The translations under genes were made by a program, and so were the position numbers. The notes under the pieces were generated by a model that ran no database searches, was not told the origin of the DNA, and worked only from the letters and a program-made list of their open reading frames with translations. A DNA stretch of 13,614 bases from an uncultured Porphyromonadaceae bacterium (GTDB taxonomy: Bacteria > Bacteroidota > Bacteroidia > Bacteroidales > Porphyromonadaceae). Shown here piece by piece: positions 1 through 6,350 of the stretch (its first letter is position 1; each line of letters begins with the position of its first letter). The stretch is from contig CAMYAB010000021.1 in the NCBI GenBank assembly GCA_947253625.1, positions 1-13,614 on the forward strand, in the 5' to 3' direction.

Positions 1-48
1 CCCGGGGTCATCGGGGCTTTGCCCCTCGACACCCGGGCTATGAAGGAG

Positions 49-66
49 GCACCCCTTGCGGGGTGC
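49..66. other. Short perfect GC-rich hairpin
   Basis: The sequence shows 7-bp perfect arms, GCACCCC and GGGGTGC, around a TTGC loop. The bases before it (1-37) also form a looser GC-rich inverted repeat that begins CCCGGG and ends CCCGGG. No T-tract follows, so a classical intrinsic terminator is not supported. It may mark the 3' end of an upstream gene outside the window, or be part of a dispersed intergenic repeat, since a hairpin of the same plan (ACCCC, TGGC loop, GGGGT) lies at 13596-13613. Confidence 0.5.
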
Positions 67-77
67 TGCAGACCTGA

Positions 78-140
78 CTTTGCCGTCCCGACTTTACCGA
101 CCCTAGCTTTGCCGTCCCGACTTTGCCGACCTGGCTTTGG
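78..140. repeat. 14-15 bp tandem repeat, CTTTGCCG family
   Basis: Four consecutive units begin at 78, 92, 107 and 121, and a fifth starts at 135. Each opens with CTTTGCCG or CTTTACCG followed by TCCCGA or ACCCTAG-like bases. Units 1 and 3 are identical (CTTTGCCGTCCCGA), so the array can also be read as two copies of a 29-bp unit. It lies upstream of the gtrA promoter and is not convincingly coding: the reading frame across it is rich in Pro, Leu and Gly and runs straight through the promoter. A related sequence occurs near the right edge of the window. Confidence 0.6.
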
Positions 141-212
141 CAACTCTTTGGGTCTATCTGCTTGGCGACCCACGGGAGGGGCCATTGTGCACACGGGCTT
201 GCCCTTATTCAG

Positions 213-244
213 TTTGGGTAGCGTGATAAGAATAGGTAAGTTTG
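213..244 (+). promoter_or_regulatory. Bacteroidota-type promoter of the gtrA-GT2-cca unit
   Basis: The sequence TTTG (213-216), 20 bases, then TAAGTTTG (237-244) fits the known Bacteroidota vegetative promoter (TTTG about 20 bp before TAnnTTTG). Transcription would begin around 250, giving a leader of roughly 48 nt before the ATG at 298. The leader contains a small GGCC-CTTC-GGCC hairpin (267-278). Confidence 0.72.
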
Positions 245-297
245 CGTACCTCTATGGATCCCTAAAGGCCCTTCGGCCGGATGACCGACAGATATAA

Positions 298-675
298 ATG
301 TATTCGACCCCGACACAGCTCATAAAGTACGGTGCCGTGGGTGTCCTAAACACCCTCCTTACGGCAGTGACCATCTATATATGCCAGCAGTTGCTCCGCA
401 TGGATCCGATCCTGAGTAATATTATTGGCTACGCTGTGGGCTTGCTCAATAGCTTTGCACTCAATAGCCGGTGGACTTTTCGTACCACTATTGGGTGGCG
501 TCGATTGCCCGGTTTTTTGCTCACCTTTGGGGTCTGCTACGCTCTCCAGCTGGTCGCACTGTTGATCATGCGTCGCCACAGCACCATCCCGCCCTATCCA
601 CAGCAATTGGTGGCAATGGCCCTCTATACGGGGCTCAATTTCCTGATGAATAAATACCTTGTCTTCCGGAAATAA
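298..675 (+). CDS. GtrA family membrane protein, putative polyprenyl-phosphate-sugar flippase
   Basis: This 125-residue protein has four predicted membrane helices, at about residues 12-32, 38-56, 70-92 and 101-118. The GtrA hallmarks are visible: a YGAVGVLNTL first helix, NSFALNSRWTF after helix 2, and a C-terminal NFLMNKYLVFRK. The length is normal for the family. GtrA-like proteins are thought to help move an undecaprenyl-phosphate-linked sugar across the inner membrane. The glycosyltransferase that would charge the lipid starts 15 nt downstream, the classic pairing. The gene begins right after a stop codon (TATAAATG) and has no clear Shine-Dalgarno, as is usual in this phylum. The serotype-specific third transferase of phage gtr operons is not present here, so the final acceptor is unknown. 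Confidence 0.88.
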   Translation: MYSTPTQLIKYGAVGVLNTLLTAVTIYICQQLLRMDPILSNIIGYAVGLLNSFALNSRWTFRTTIGWRRLPGFLLTFGVCYALQLVALLIMRRHSTIPPYPQQLVAMALYTGLNFLMNKYLVFRK

Positions 676-690
676 ACCATCGCACCGCCC

Positions 691-1665
691 ATGTCCACGC
701 TCACTGTCATCCTACCCTGCTACAACGAAGCACCCGTCCTCGGTGCGACGTACCACCGTCTGCGCACTGTCCTAGAGACCATGCATCGTGACGAGGGAGT
801 GGAGGGGTACCTGCTCTTTGTCAACGACGGGAGTACGGATGAGACGGCAGGCCTCCTGAACCGTCTTTCCCGGCAAGACTCTACCACCCAAGTCCTACAC
901 CTGAGCCGCAACTTTGGTCATCAGGCCGCCCTCTCCGCTGGAATAGCTGTCTGCCGTACCGACTACGCCGTCGTGATGGATGCCGACCTCCAAGATCCTC
1001 CCGAGGTGATCCCCGATATGTGGCGACTCATGCAACAACATGGGGTGGATGTCGTGTATGGGGTCCGAAAGGAGCGAAAGGGGGACTCGGTTTTCAAAAA
1101 AGCGACCGCCAAACTCTTTTACCGGCTACTCCGCCGGCTCAGCGACTACCCCATCCCCACGGATACCGGTGACTTTAGGCTCATGCACCGCCGAGTCTTG
1201 GAGGCTTTTCATCAACTGCCGGAGCGCAACAAGTATATACGAGGGCTCATCAGTTGGATGGGATTCACGCAGATGCCCTACCACTACACCCGCTGCCCGC
1301 GTGAGGCCGGAACGACCAAGTACAGTCTCACTCGGATGGTCACCCTGGCACTCACGGCCATGCAGTACTTTTCGCACAAACCTCTGCGACTGGCTATGTC
1401 GCTTGGCTACAGCTCCGTACTTTTGGCAATGCTCTTGGGCTTGTGGGTCTTTTTGGGAAAGATCTTGGGCTTCACACATCCCGAGGCGGGATGGTCCTCC
1501 ATCATCATCGTGATCACCTTTTTTGCCGGCATACAGCTCATCTGCCTGGGTGTCCTCAGTAGCTACGTCGCCGCTATATTCGACGAGGCCAAGCAACGCC
1601 CCGAGTACATCATAGCCCAGGCCATCAATATCGACGAAAACAAAGAAAAAACGCAACAACAGTGA
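691..1665 (+). CDS. Family 2 glycosyltransferase, GtrB/DPM1-like (polyprenyl-phosphate glycosyltransferase)
   Basis: This 324-residue enzyme probably transfers a sugar from a nucleotide donor to undecaprenyl phosphate at the inner face of the cytoplasmic membrane. The GT-A fold is clear: VILPCYNE at 6-13, NDGSTD at 45-50, the metal-binding DAD at 97-99 within MDADLQDPPE, DTGDFRL at 158-164, and the ERNKYIRGL segment at 178-186. Two C-terminal membrane helices (about 236-258 and 268-292) are typical of the GtrB/YfdH/ArnC-like group. It sits between the GtrA-like flippase partner and cca, and its stop overlaps the cca start (GTGA). The sugar cannot be told from sequence; glucose or a related hexose is known for GtrB, and an ArnC-like substrate is an alternative. 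Confidence 0.9.
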   Translation: MSTLTVILPCYNEAPVLGATYHRLRTVLETMHRDEGVEGYLLFVNDGSTDETAGLLNRLSRQDSTTQVLHLSRNFGHQAALSAGIAVCRTDYAVVMDADLQDPPEVIPDMWRLMQQHGVDVVYGVRKERKGDSVFKKATAKLFYRLLRRLSDYPIPTDTGDFRLMHRRVLEAFHQLPERNKYIRGLISWMGFTQMPYHYTRCPREAGTTKYSLTRMVTLALTAMQYFSHKPLRLAMSLGYSSVLLAMLLGLWVFLGKILGFTHPEAGWSSIIIVITFFAGIQLICLGVLSSYVAAIFDEAKQRPEYIIAQAINIDENKEKTQQQ

Positions 1666-3119
1666 CTGACCAAGAGATACTACAACCCCAGGTGGCCCTG
1701 ATGCTCGAGCAGGCACTGGGTACCCACCTCCTACAGACCATCGCAGAGGCCGCAGACGGGCTCGGGCAGGAAGTCCGCATCGTTGGTGGCACCGTGCGAG
1801 ACCTCATCCTCAATCGTCCTCTCGGTGACTACGACTTTGTCACCCGGGGGAGTGGCCCCGACCTTGCGGCCGCTATTGCTGAAAAACTAGGCAAGCGTGC
1901 TCACCTCACCATCTTCCGAAACTTTGGCACCGCCAGCATACACTACAATGGTGTGGAGCTGGAGTTTGTGGGAGCACGGCGCGAAAGCTACCACCCCGAC
2001 AGCCGTAAGCCGATCGTGGAGGATGGTACCTTTGCCGAAGACGAAGCACGCCGAGACTTTACCATCAACGCCCTCTCCATCACCCTCAATGGCCCTATGG
2101 TCGGCACACTGCACGACCCATTTGGCGGGATTGAGGACCTGAACGAACGAATCATCCGAACCCCGCTCGACCCCGACATCACCTTCTCCGACGACCCTCT
2201 GCGGATGATGCGTGCCGTGAGGTTTGCCGCTCAGCTGGACTTCCGGATAGCCGACGAAACCAAGGAGTCGATCCGCCGAAATGCCCACCGACTCTCTATT
2301 GTCAGCATGGAGCGGATCAGTGTCGAATTCACCAAGATCATCGATGCCCCGCTCCCCTCCATCGGGCTCGCACTCATGGACGAGTGCCGGCTGATGGACC
2401 AATACCTACCCGAGCTGTCCGCACTCAAGCAGACCGAAACAAAGGAGGGTATCGGGCACAAAAACAACTTTGTCCACACGATTATAGTAGTCGACAACGT
2501 CGCCAAACGATCCACCAAGACCGAACTAAGACTGGCGGCACTCTTTCACGACATCGGCAAGCCCATCACCAAGCAATTTACCAAGGGCGCCGGCTGGAGC
2601 TTTCACAACCACGACTACGTCGGCTACAAGCTCCTGCCCAAGATCTTTAGGCGAATCAAACTACCGCTTGACGAACGTCTCACCTACATACGCAAGCTCG
2701 TGCGTCTCCACATGCGCCCTGCACAACTGGCGGACGAAGGGGTCACCGACTCCGCTATACGACGGTTGCTCTTTGAGGCTGGTGACGATATTGATGACCT
2801 GATGCTCCTATGCGAGAGTGACCTGACCAGCAAAAACCCACAGAAGGTCCGAAAGTACTTGGACAACTTTGCACTCGTGAGGCAGAAGCTGAAGGAGATC
2901 GAAGAAAAGGACCGCATCCGAAACTTCCAGCCCCCCATCAACGGTGATGAGATCATGCAGATCTACGCCCTAAAGCCTTGTGCGGCAGTGGGAGAGATCA
3001 AGGAGGCTATCAAGGACGCTATACTCGATGGCGCAATCCCCAACGAACGGGAGGCCGCCTACGATTACATGCTCGCTTGGGCAAAAGAGCACTTTGGCTT
3101 TACCCCCCAATCGGAGTAA
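1662..3119 (+). CDS. cca: CCA tRNA nucleotidyltransferase with HD domain
   Basis: This 485-residue class II nucleotidyltransferase adds or repairs the 3' CCA end of tRNAs. Visible motifs are GGTVRD at 42-47, the catalytic DYD (D56, D58), RRDFTINAL at 130-138, DPFGG at 152-156, and the DDPLRMMRAVRFA neck segment at 177-189. An HD phosphohydrolase-like domain follows, with FHDIGKP at 295-301 and later histidines near 315-317. The GTG start at 1662 overlaps the preceding stop by 4 nt, suggesting translational coupling. An ATG at 1701 (residue 14) is a reasonable alternative start because the first 13 residues carry no motif. A poly(A) polymerase role is possible for this superfamily, but one HD-bearing copy in Bacteroidota is normally the CCA enzyme. 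Sharing a transcript with surface-sugar genes is probably incidental. Confidence 0.92.
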   Translation: MTDQEILQPQVALMLEQALGTHLLQTIAEAADGLGQEVRIVGGTVRDLILNRPLGDYDFVTRGSGPDLAAAIAEKLGKRAHLTIFRNFGTASIHYNGVELEFVGARRESYHPDSRKPIVEDGTFAEDEARRDFTINALSITLNGPMVGTLHDPFGGIEDLNERIIRTPLDPDITFSDDPLRMMRAVRFAAQLDFRIADETKESIRRNAHRLSIVSMERISVEFTKIIDAPLPSIGLALMDECRLMDQYLPELSALKQTETKEGIGHKNNFVHTIIVVDNVAKRSTKTELRLAALFHDIGKPITKQFTKGAGWSFHNHDYVGYKLLPKIFRRIKLPLDERLTYIRKLVRLHMRPAQLADEGVTDSAIRRLLFEAGDDIDDLMLLCESDLTSKNPQKVRKYLDNFALVRQKLKEIEEKDRIRNFQPPINGDEIMQIYALKPCAAVGEIKEAIKDAILDGAIPNEREAAYDYMLAWAKEHFGFTPQSE

Positions 3120-3135
3120 ACCCCTCCATCGGGGT
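3120..3135. terminator. Possible shared terminator hairpin between convergent genes
   Basis: A 5-bp perfect stem (ACCCC and GGGGT) with a 6-nt loop directly follows the cca stop and lies 17 bases beyond the stop of the minus-strand lipoprotein gene. Read on the minus strand it is followed by only TTT, and on the plus strand by no T-tract. It is therefore a weak candidate for ending both converging transcripts. Confidence 0.35.
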
Positions 3136-3152
3136 GGGGTATGCCGAGTGGC

Positions 3153-3623
3153 TTAGTGGTGGGTGGTGCGTGAAAACTGCAGGTGCCACTCCGCCTGCTG
3201 TCGACCGGTGGCCGGACCACTCTCGGAGCCGAAGCGGAGGTAGAGAGGGCAGAGCTGTTGGATCCTAAAAGTCTGCTTGTTGGAGCCGAAGAGAGGTGCG
3301 CCTGCACTCGGGGTGATCTCAAGCCGATCCTTGGAGAGGGTGTAGGTACCTATCGTGGTGGCTCGGGTACCGGATTGGTCGGCGGCAGCGGTGACACGAT
3401 GGTCTCGGGTGAAAGTCCAGTAGGAGAGTCCGGCGGATTGGATCTCGCTAGCGGTGTACACTTTGGGGCTCCCATCCGGTGCCGGTCCCTGTAGTTTGTC
3501 GAGTACCCAGGTGTCCACGATGGAGGCATTGGCTCCGGGTTTGTTGCAGTCGCTGACCCCACTGACGCAGGCGGAAAGGAGTAGGGCGAGTGGGAGTAGT
3601 AGGTGTGCTGTGGCGTGTCTCAT
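3153..3623 (-). CDS. Small lipoprotein with lipocalin-like domain
   Basis: This 156-residue product has a lipoprotein signal peptide: MRHATAHL, a leucine-rich core, and lipobox LSAC with the lipidated Cys at 19. The mature part has the pattern of the small lipocalin-like beta-barrel lipoproteins common in Bacteroidota: an early DTW motif (around 37-39), a YWTFTRDHRV strand pair, and GTYTLSKDRLEIT. These proteins have no settled function. The open frame extends upstream to 4166, but that extension lies inside nadC on the same strand and is coding noise. The ATG at 3623 is chosen because a complete signal peptide begins there. The gene starts 50 bp after the nadC stop with no promoter of its own visible, so co-transcription is likely. 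A run of ten A lies just before the start codon. Confidence 0.78.
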   Translation of the reverse strand: MRHATAHLLLPLALLLSACVSGVSDCNKPGANASIVDTWVLDKLQGPAPDGSPKVYTASEIQSAGLSYWTFTRDHRVTAAADQSGTRATTIGTYTLSKDRLEITPSAGAPLFGSNKQTFRIQQLCPLYLRFGSESGPATGRQQAEWHLQFSRTTHH

Positions 3624-3673
3624 GTTTTTTTTTTGAGGAAAAAGTGGTTGGGGAAAATTCGGGCGGCTGAGGC

Positions 3674-4546
3674 TTACCTTTTGTCCTCTTTGTGCCCGAT
3701 ATTCATGCTCATGTCGAGTGCTGTGACCGAGTGGGTGAGTGCGCCTACGCTGATGTAGTCGACGCCACATGCGACCAGGGAGCGGATCCGGTCTGGGGTG
3801 ATGTTGCCGGAGGCCTCGGTGCGTGCCCGCCCGGCGATGAGGCGGACTGCCTCTGCTACCTCGTTGTCGGGCATATTGTCCAGCATGATGAGGTCTGCCC
3901 CGGCACCGACTGCCTCTCGGACTTGGTCCAGGTTCTCCGTCTCGACCTCTATCTTGATCGACAAGGGGAGGTGACGGCGTGCCGCCTCCACTGCCGGGGT
4001 GATGCCACCGGCCATCCGGATGTGGTTGTCCTTGATGAGGCACATGTCGTAGAGCCCGTGGCGGTGGTTGGATCCCCCTCCGTGACGCACGGCTAGTTTG
4101 TCCGTGAAGCGGTGGCCGGGGGCGGTCTTTCGGGTGTCGAGTATCTTGGTGTGGGAGCCGACGCATAGGGTCACCAGTCGGTGTGTGGCGGTGGCGATGC
4201 CGCTCATCCTTTGGAGGAAGTTGAGCATCGTCCGCTCAGCGGCCAGCAGGATGCGGTATGGGCCGGCGATGGTGATGAGGTCTTGCCCTCGGGTGATGGG
4301 TGCTCCCTCATCGGCGAGTGGGACAAAGGTGCAGTCGCCCTCTGTGTCGATGGCCTCTAGGACCATGCGTGCCACCTCTGTGCCGGATAGGATGCCGTCT
4401 GCTTTGGCGGTAATGTAGGCTGTACAGGTGGCTTGTGCCGGTATGATAGCGCAGGTGGTGAGGTCTCTGTCCACACCGTCCTCCTCCAGTGCCAGGTGGA
4501 TCAGGTCGCAGAGGAGCTTTTGGTCGTGGTGTGTCGGGTTGGTCAT
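3674..4546 (-). CDS. nadC: Quinolinate phosphoribosyltransferase (decarboxylating)
   Basis: This 290-residue enzyme converts quinolinate and phosphoribosyl pyrophosphate into nicotinate mononucleotide, CO2 and diphosphate in de novo NAD synthesis, in the cytosol. Family motifs are easy to see: ERTMLNFLQRMSGIAT at 104-119, LDTRKT at 136-141 (R139, K140), GGGSNHRHGLYDM at 156-168 (H161, R162), IKDNH with K172, an acidic pair at E200 and E202, LDN with D223, SGNI at 246-249, and GVDYISVGALTHS at 261-273. These match the substrate-binding residues known from enterobacterial NadC almost position for position. The length is normal. Neither nadA nor nadB is adjacent; the next gene on the transcript is the lipocalin-like lipoprotein. 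A matching promoter lies upstream. Confidence 0.96.
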   Translation of the reverse strand: MTNPTHHDQKLLCDLIHLALEEDGVDRDLTTCAIIPAQATCTAYITAKADGILSGTEVARMVLEAIDTEGDCTFVPLADEGAPITRGQDLITIAGPYRILLAAERTMLNFLQRMSGIATATHRLVTLCVGSHTKILDTRKTAPGHRFTDKLAVRHGGGSNHRHGLYDMCLIKDNHIRMAGGITPAVEAARRHLPLSIKIEVETENLDQVREAVGAGADLIMLDNMPDNEVAEAVRLIAGRARTEASGNITPDRIRSLVACGVDYISVGALTHSVTALDMSMNIGHKEDKR

Positions 4547-4611
4547 GTTGGTCCTGTTGATTATGGTGCGATCCGGGAGCGACAGAGTGTTCGGCTGTCA
4601 TCTCCTCGGCA

Positions 4612-4642
4612 CAAAGTTAGTTTTTTGCACGCTATCCCCCAA
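4612..4642 (-). promoter_or_regulatory. Bacteroidota-type promoter of nadC
   Basis: On the minus strand the sequence reads TTG (4642-4640), 20 bases, then TAACTTTG (4619-4612), a full match to the TAnnTTTG -7 element at the normal spacing. The expected start near 4605 gives a leader of about 60 nt before the nadC ATG at 4546. Confidence 0.72.
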
Positions 4643-4839
4643 CTCAGCTTTCGACGTTGATTCGTTGTCCTTGGGAAGAGTAGGGGAGGGTATGTTGGCC
4701 CAAGGCTCCTCCTTCTCCTTGTCCTTTTGTCCTGTCGGGTGTGTGTCTCTCGCTTGGAGAGTGGTCTAAATCTCCTCAGCATAGGGGGAAAAGTCCTCTC
4801 TCTGTACTTCCAAACTATTTTTCCCGGAAGAAAAACAAT
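4643..4839. other. Non-coding part of the nadC-porin intergenic region
   Basis: No convincing gene is seen in this stretch of the 631-bp divergent intergenic region (4547-5177). It holds a spaced inverted repeat, CCTTGGG (4669-4675) and CCCAAGG (4699-4705), and a small hairpin, CTCTC-GCTTG-GAGAG (4747-4761), in a purine/pyrimidine-asymmetric tract. Farther right, beyond the 21-bp array, ATCTTTTTCT is directly repeated at 4921 and 4943, and CATCTTTT/AAAAGATG arms lie at 4942-4949 and 4980-4987. None of these can be assigned a role. Confidence 0.4.
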
Positions 4840-4920
4840 AAACCACACAGTGATTTATTCAAATCACACAGTGGTTTGTTCAAATCACTTAGTGATTTAT
4901 TGAAATCACATAGTGATTTT
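4840..4920. repeat. Array of four 21-bp palindromic repeat units
   Basis: Units start at 4840, 4861, 4882 and 4903, exactly 21 bp apart. Each has the plan AAAtCAC-N3-GTGatTT followed by a 4-nt linker (ATTC, GTTC or ATTG). Units 3 and 4 are perfect 7-bp inverted repeats. Unit 1 has AAACCAC on the left and unit 2 has GTGGTTT on the right, so these changed arms pair with each other across the two-unit block. The 21-bp step is two helical turns, placing all units on one face of the DNA. The array lies about 200 bp upstream of the nadC promoter and about 175 bp upstream of the proposed porin promoter. A multimeric operator or a structured repeat are both possible. Confidence 0.75.
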
Positions 4921-5094
4921 ATCTTTTTCTTGGGAGATGAGCATCTTTTTCTCCGACCTTGCCGTTTTTTTCTTCACCCAAAAGATGTTTATCGAAACTC
5001 TTGAAGCCACTAAGAAGTACCCGACCCGACCCCAATAGCTCCCCACGGGAAGAGGAGAGGATCGGGGAAAAGTGGGGGTAAAGGGCGAATTTGG

Positions 5095-5102
5095 TACCTT
5101 TG
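5095..5102 (+). promoter_or_regulatory. Candidate -7 element for the porin gene
   Basis: TACCTTTG matches the Bacteroidota TAnnTTTG -7 consensus. No good TTG/TTTG is seen at the usual distance upstream, so it may need an activator or be weak. The leader to the ATG at 5178 would be about 70 nt and contains a short CCCCT/AGGGG inverted repeat with a T-rich loop. Confidence 0.42.
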
Positions 5103-5177
5103 TCGCTTTAGAATCGGCCCCCTCGGTTTTTTAGGGGCAGGACAAGCACACCTTATTTATATTAGGAATACAAGACA

Positions 5178-6350
5178 ATGAATACAACCAAGCTCAGTCT
5201 AATGTTGTTTTTGGCATGGATGGCATCCGGTCTTTTGGCTCAGGCGCAAAAGGAGGAGACGCGACTCTTTGGGCGGCTCCTTGTGGATGGTGCCTTTTGG
5301 GATCGTGGTGCCGATGGCGTGGCGCAGGGGGAGGTGTCACATGGTGTGCTGCTCCGAGATGTGCGACTGGGTGCCACCTCTGCCCATGGTCCGTGGAGGG
5401 CCAAGGTGGAGGCCGCTTTGACACACAATCGGCTGTCGCTTACGGATGTCTTTGTCTCCTACGATTTTGCCAAAAACCACAGTCTGAGGTTTGGCAATGC
5501 TTTGGTTCCATTTGGCCTACTCTCGATGTATGGGACACTGAACAAGGACTACATGGAGGATCCGCTCCCCAATGTCTTCCAACCCTATAGGCGCATCGGT
5601 ATCACACACACGTACCACACCTCAGCTCTGTGGCTGCAGTATGGGCTCTTTGCGGATCGCATGGCTCTGCGTGGACCGGCGACGGGAGGCGTGGAGCCGG
5701 GCTGGATGTCCGGTGGTCGCCTGGTATGGCGCCCGATCGTGAGTGATGGCCTGAGTCTGCACGGTGGCGTGAGTGGGCTCTACGTCCGCCCGGAGTTGAC
5801 CCCCGATCGCAATGCCCGGCAAGTAGCCTACCACAGTACCTACCTGACTGCTGTGGACGGTCGGAAAGCTCTCTCGCTCCTCCTGCCGGATGCTCAGCAC
5901 GAGGCCAAGGGAACGGCCGAAGCACTCGTCCTGTACAAAAACCTCAAGCTCACCTCGCAGCTCTACTACTCAAATGTCTGGCGAAAAGACCACAAGTGCT
6001 ACGCCACACACGGACTGTACGTCATAGGTGCGGCGCAGATCTTCAATCCCGGAAACTATGTCTACAACCGTGCCAAGTCCGGGGCAAACCTCCCCGGACC
6101 CAACAGTCTGGAGCTGACACTCGGGTATGGGTACCTCAATCTGCGTGACAAAAGGGGGCAAGAGTCGCCCCTTGTGGGTATGGAGCAGGCCGGAGTCATG
6201 CAGGACTTCACACTGGGGCTGAGCTACTACTGCACCAAGCAAGTCGCCATACGGGCCAACTACCACCACTTCCTGATCGACGCCGGAGCCACTGCCACCG
6301 CTCTCCGTCACCAAAATGTCCTACAAGCCCGGCTCCAGTACAGGTTCTAG
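5178..6350 (+). CDS. Outer-membrane porin, phosphate-selective porin O/P-like
   Basis: This 390-residue product has a Sec signal peptide (hydrophobic core about 6-21, likely cleavage after AQA at 23). The mature part alternates in the manner of a transmembrane beta-barrel and ends in an aromatic (LQYRF), as the outer-membrane assembly machinery requires. The segment SLRFGNALVPFGLLSMYG and the preceding VFVSYDF are typical of the Porin_O_P/OprP family. In this family the name implies anion or phosphate selectivity, but most Bacteroidota members are uncharacterised, so only general diffusion of small solutes is safe to infer. It is divergent from nadC, probably monocistronic, and followed by a 479-bp gap. 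The ATG has an A-rich leader with a faint AGGA about 10 nt upstream. Confidence 0.78.
   Translation: MNTTKLSLMLFLAWMASGLLAQAQKEETRLFGRLLVDGAFWDRGADGVAQGEVSHGVLLRDVRLGATSAHGPWRAKVEAALTHNRLSLTDVFVSYDFAKNHSLRFGNALVPFGLLSMYGTLNKDYMEDPLPNVFQPYRRIGITHTYHTSALWLQYGLFADRMALRGPATGGVEPGWMSGGRLVWRPIVSDGLSLHGGVSGLYVRPELTPDRNARQVAYHSTYLTAVDGRKALSLLLPDAQHEAKGTAEALVLYKNLKLTSQLYYSNVWRKDHKCYATHGLYVIGAAQIFNPGNYVYNRAKSGANLPGPNSLELTLGYGYLNLRDKRGQESPLVGMEQAGVMQDFTLGLSYYCTKQVAIRANYHHFLIDAGATATALRHQNVLQARLQYRF

Noticed and set aside
19..297. 92-codon open frame on the plus strand before gtrA
   Set aside because: It runs through the 14-15 bp repeats and the promoter, has a low-complexity Pro/Leu/Gly-rich translation and no recognisable domain.
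1126..1716. 196-codon minus-strand frame opposite the glycosyltransferase
   Set aside because: It is antisense to a gene with clear family motifs and has no motif of its own; long antisense frames are expected in GC-rich coding DNA.
3153..4166. 337-residue minus-strand frame ending as the lipocalin-like lipoprotein
   Set aside because: Its first 181 codons lie inside nadC in another frame and read as Pro/Arg/His-rich noise. The true start is the ATG at 3623, where a signal peptide and lipobox begin.
4741..5004. 87-codon plus-strand frame across the 21-bp array
   Set aside because: It is kept open by the repeat length, starts with GTG without a leader signal and has no domain. It is noted only as a finding.
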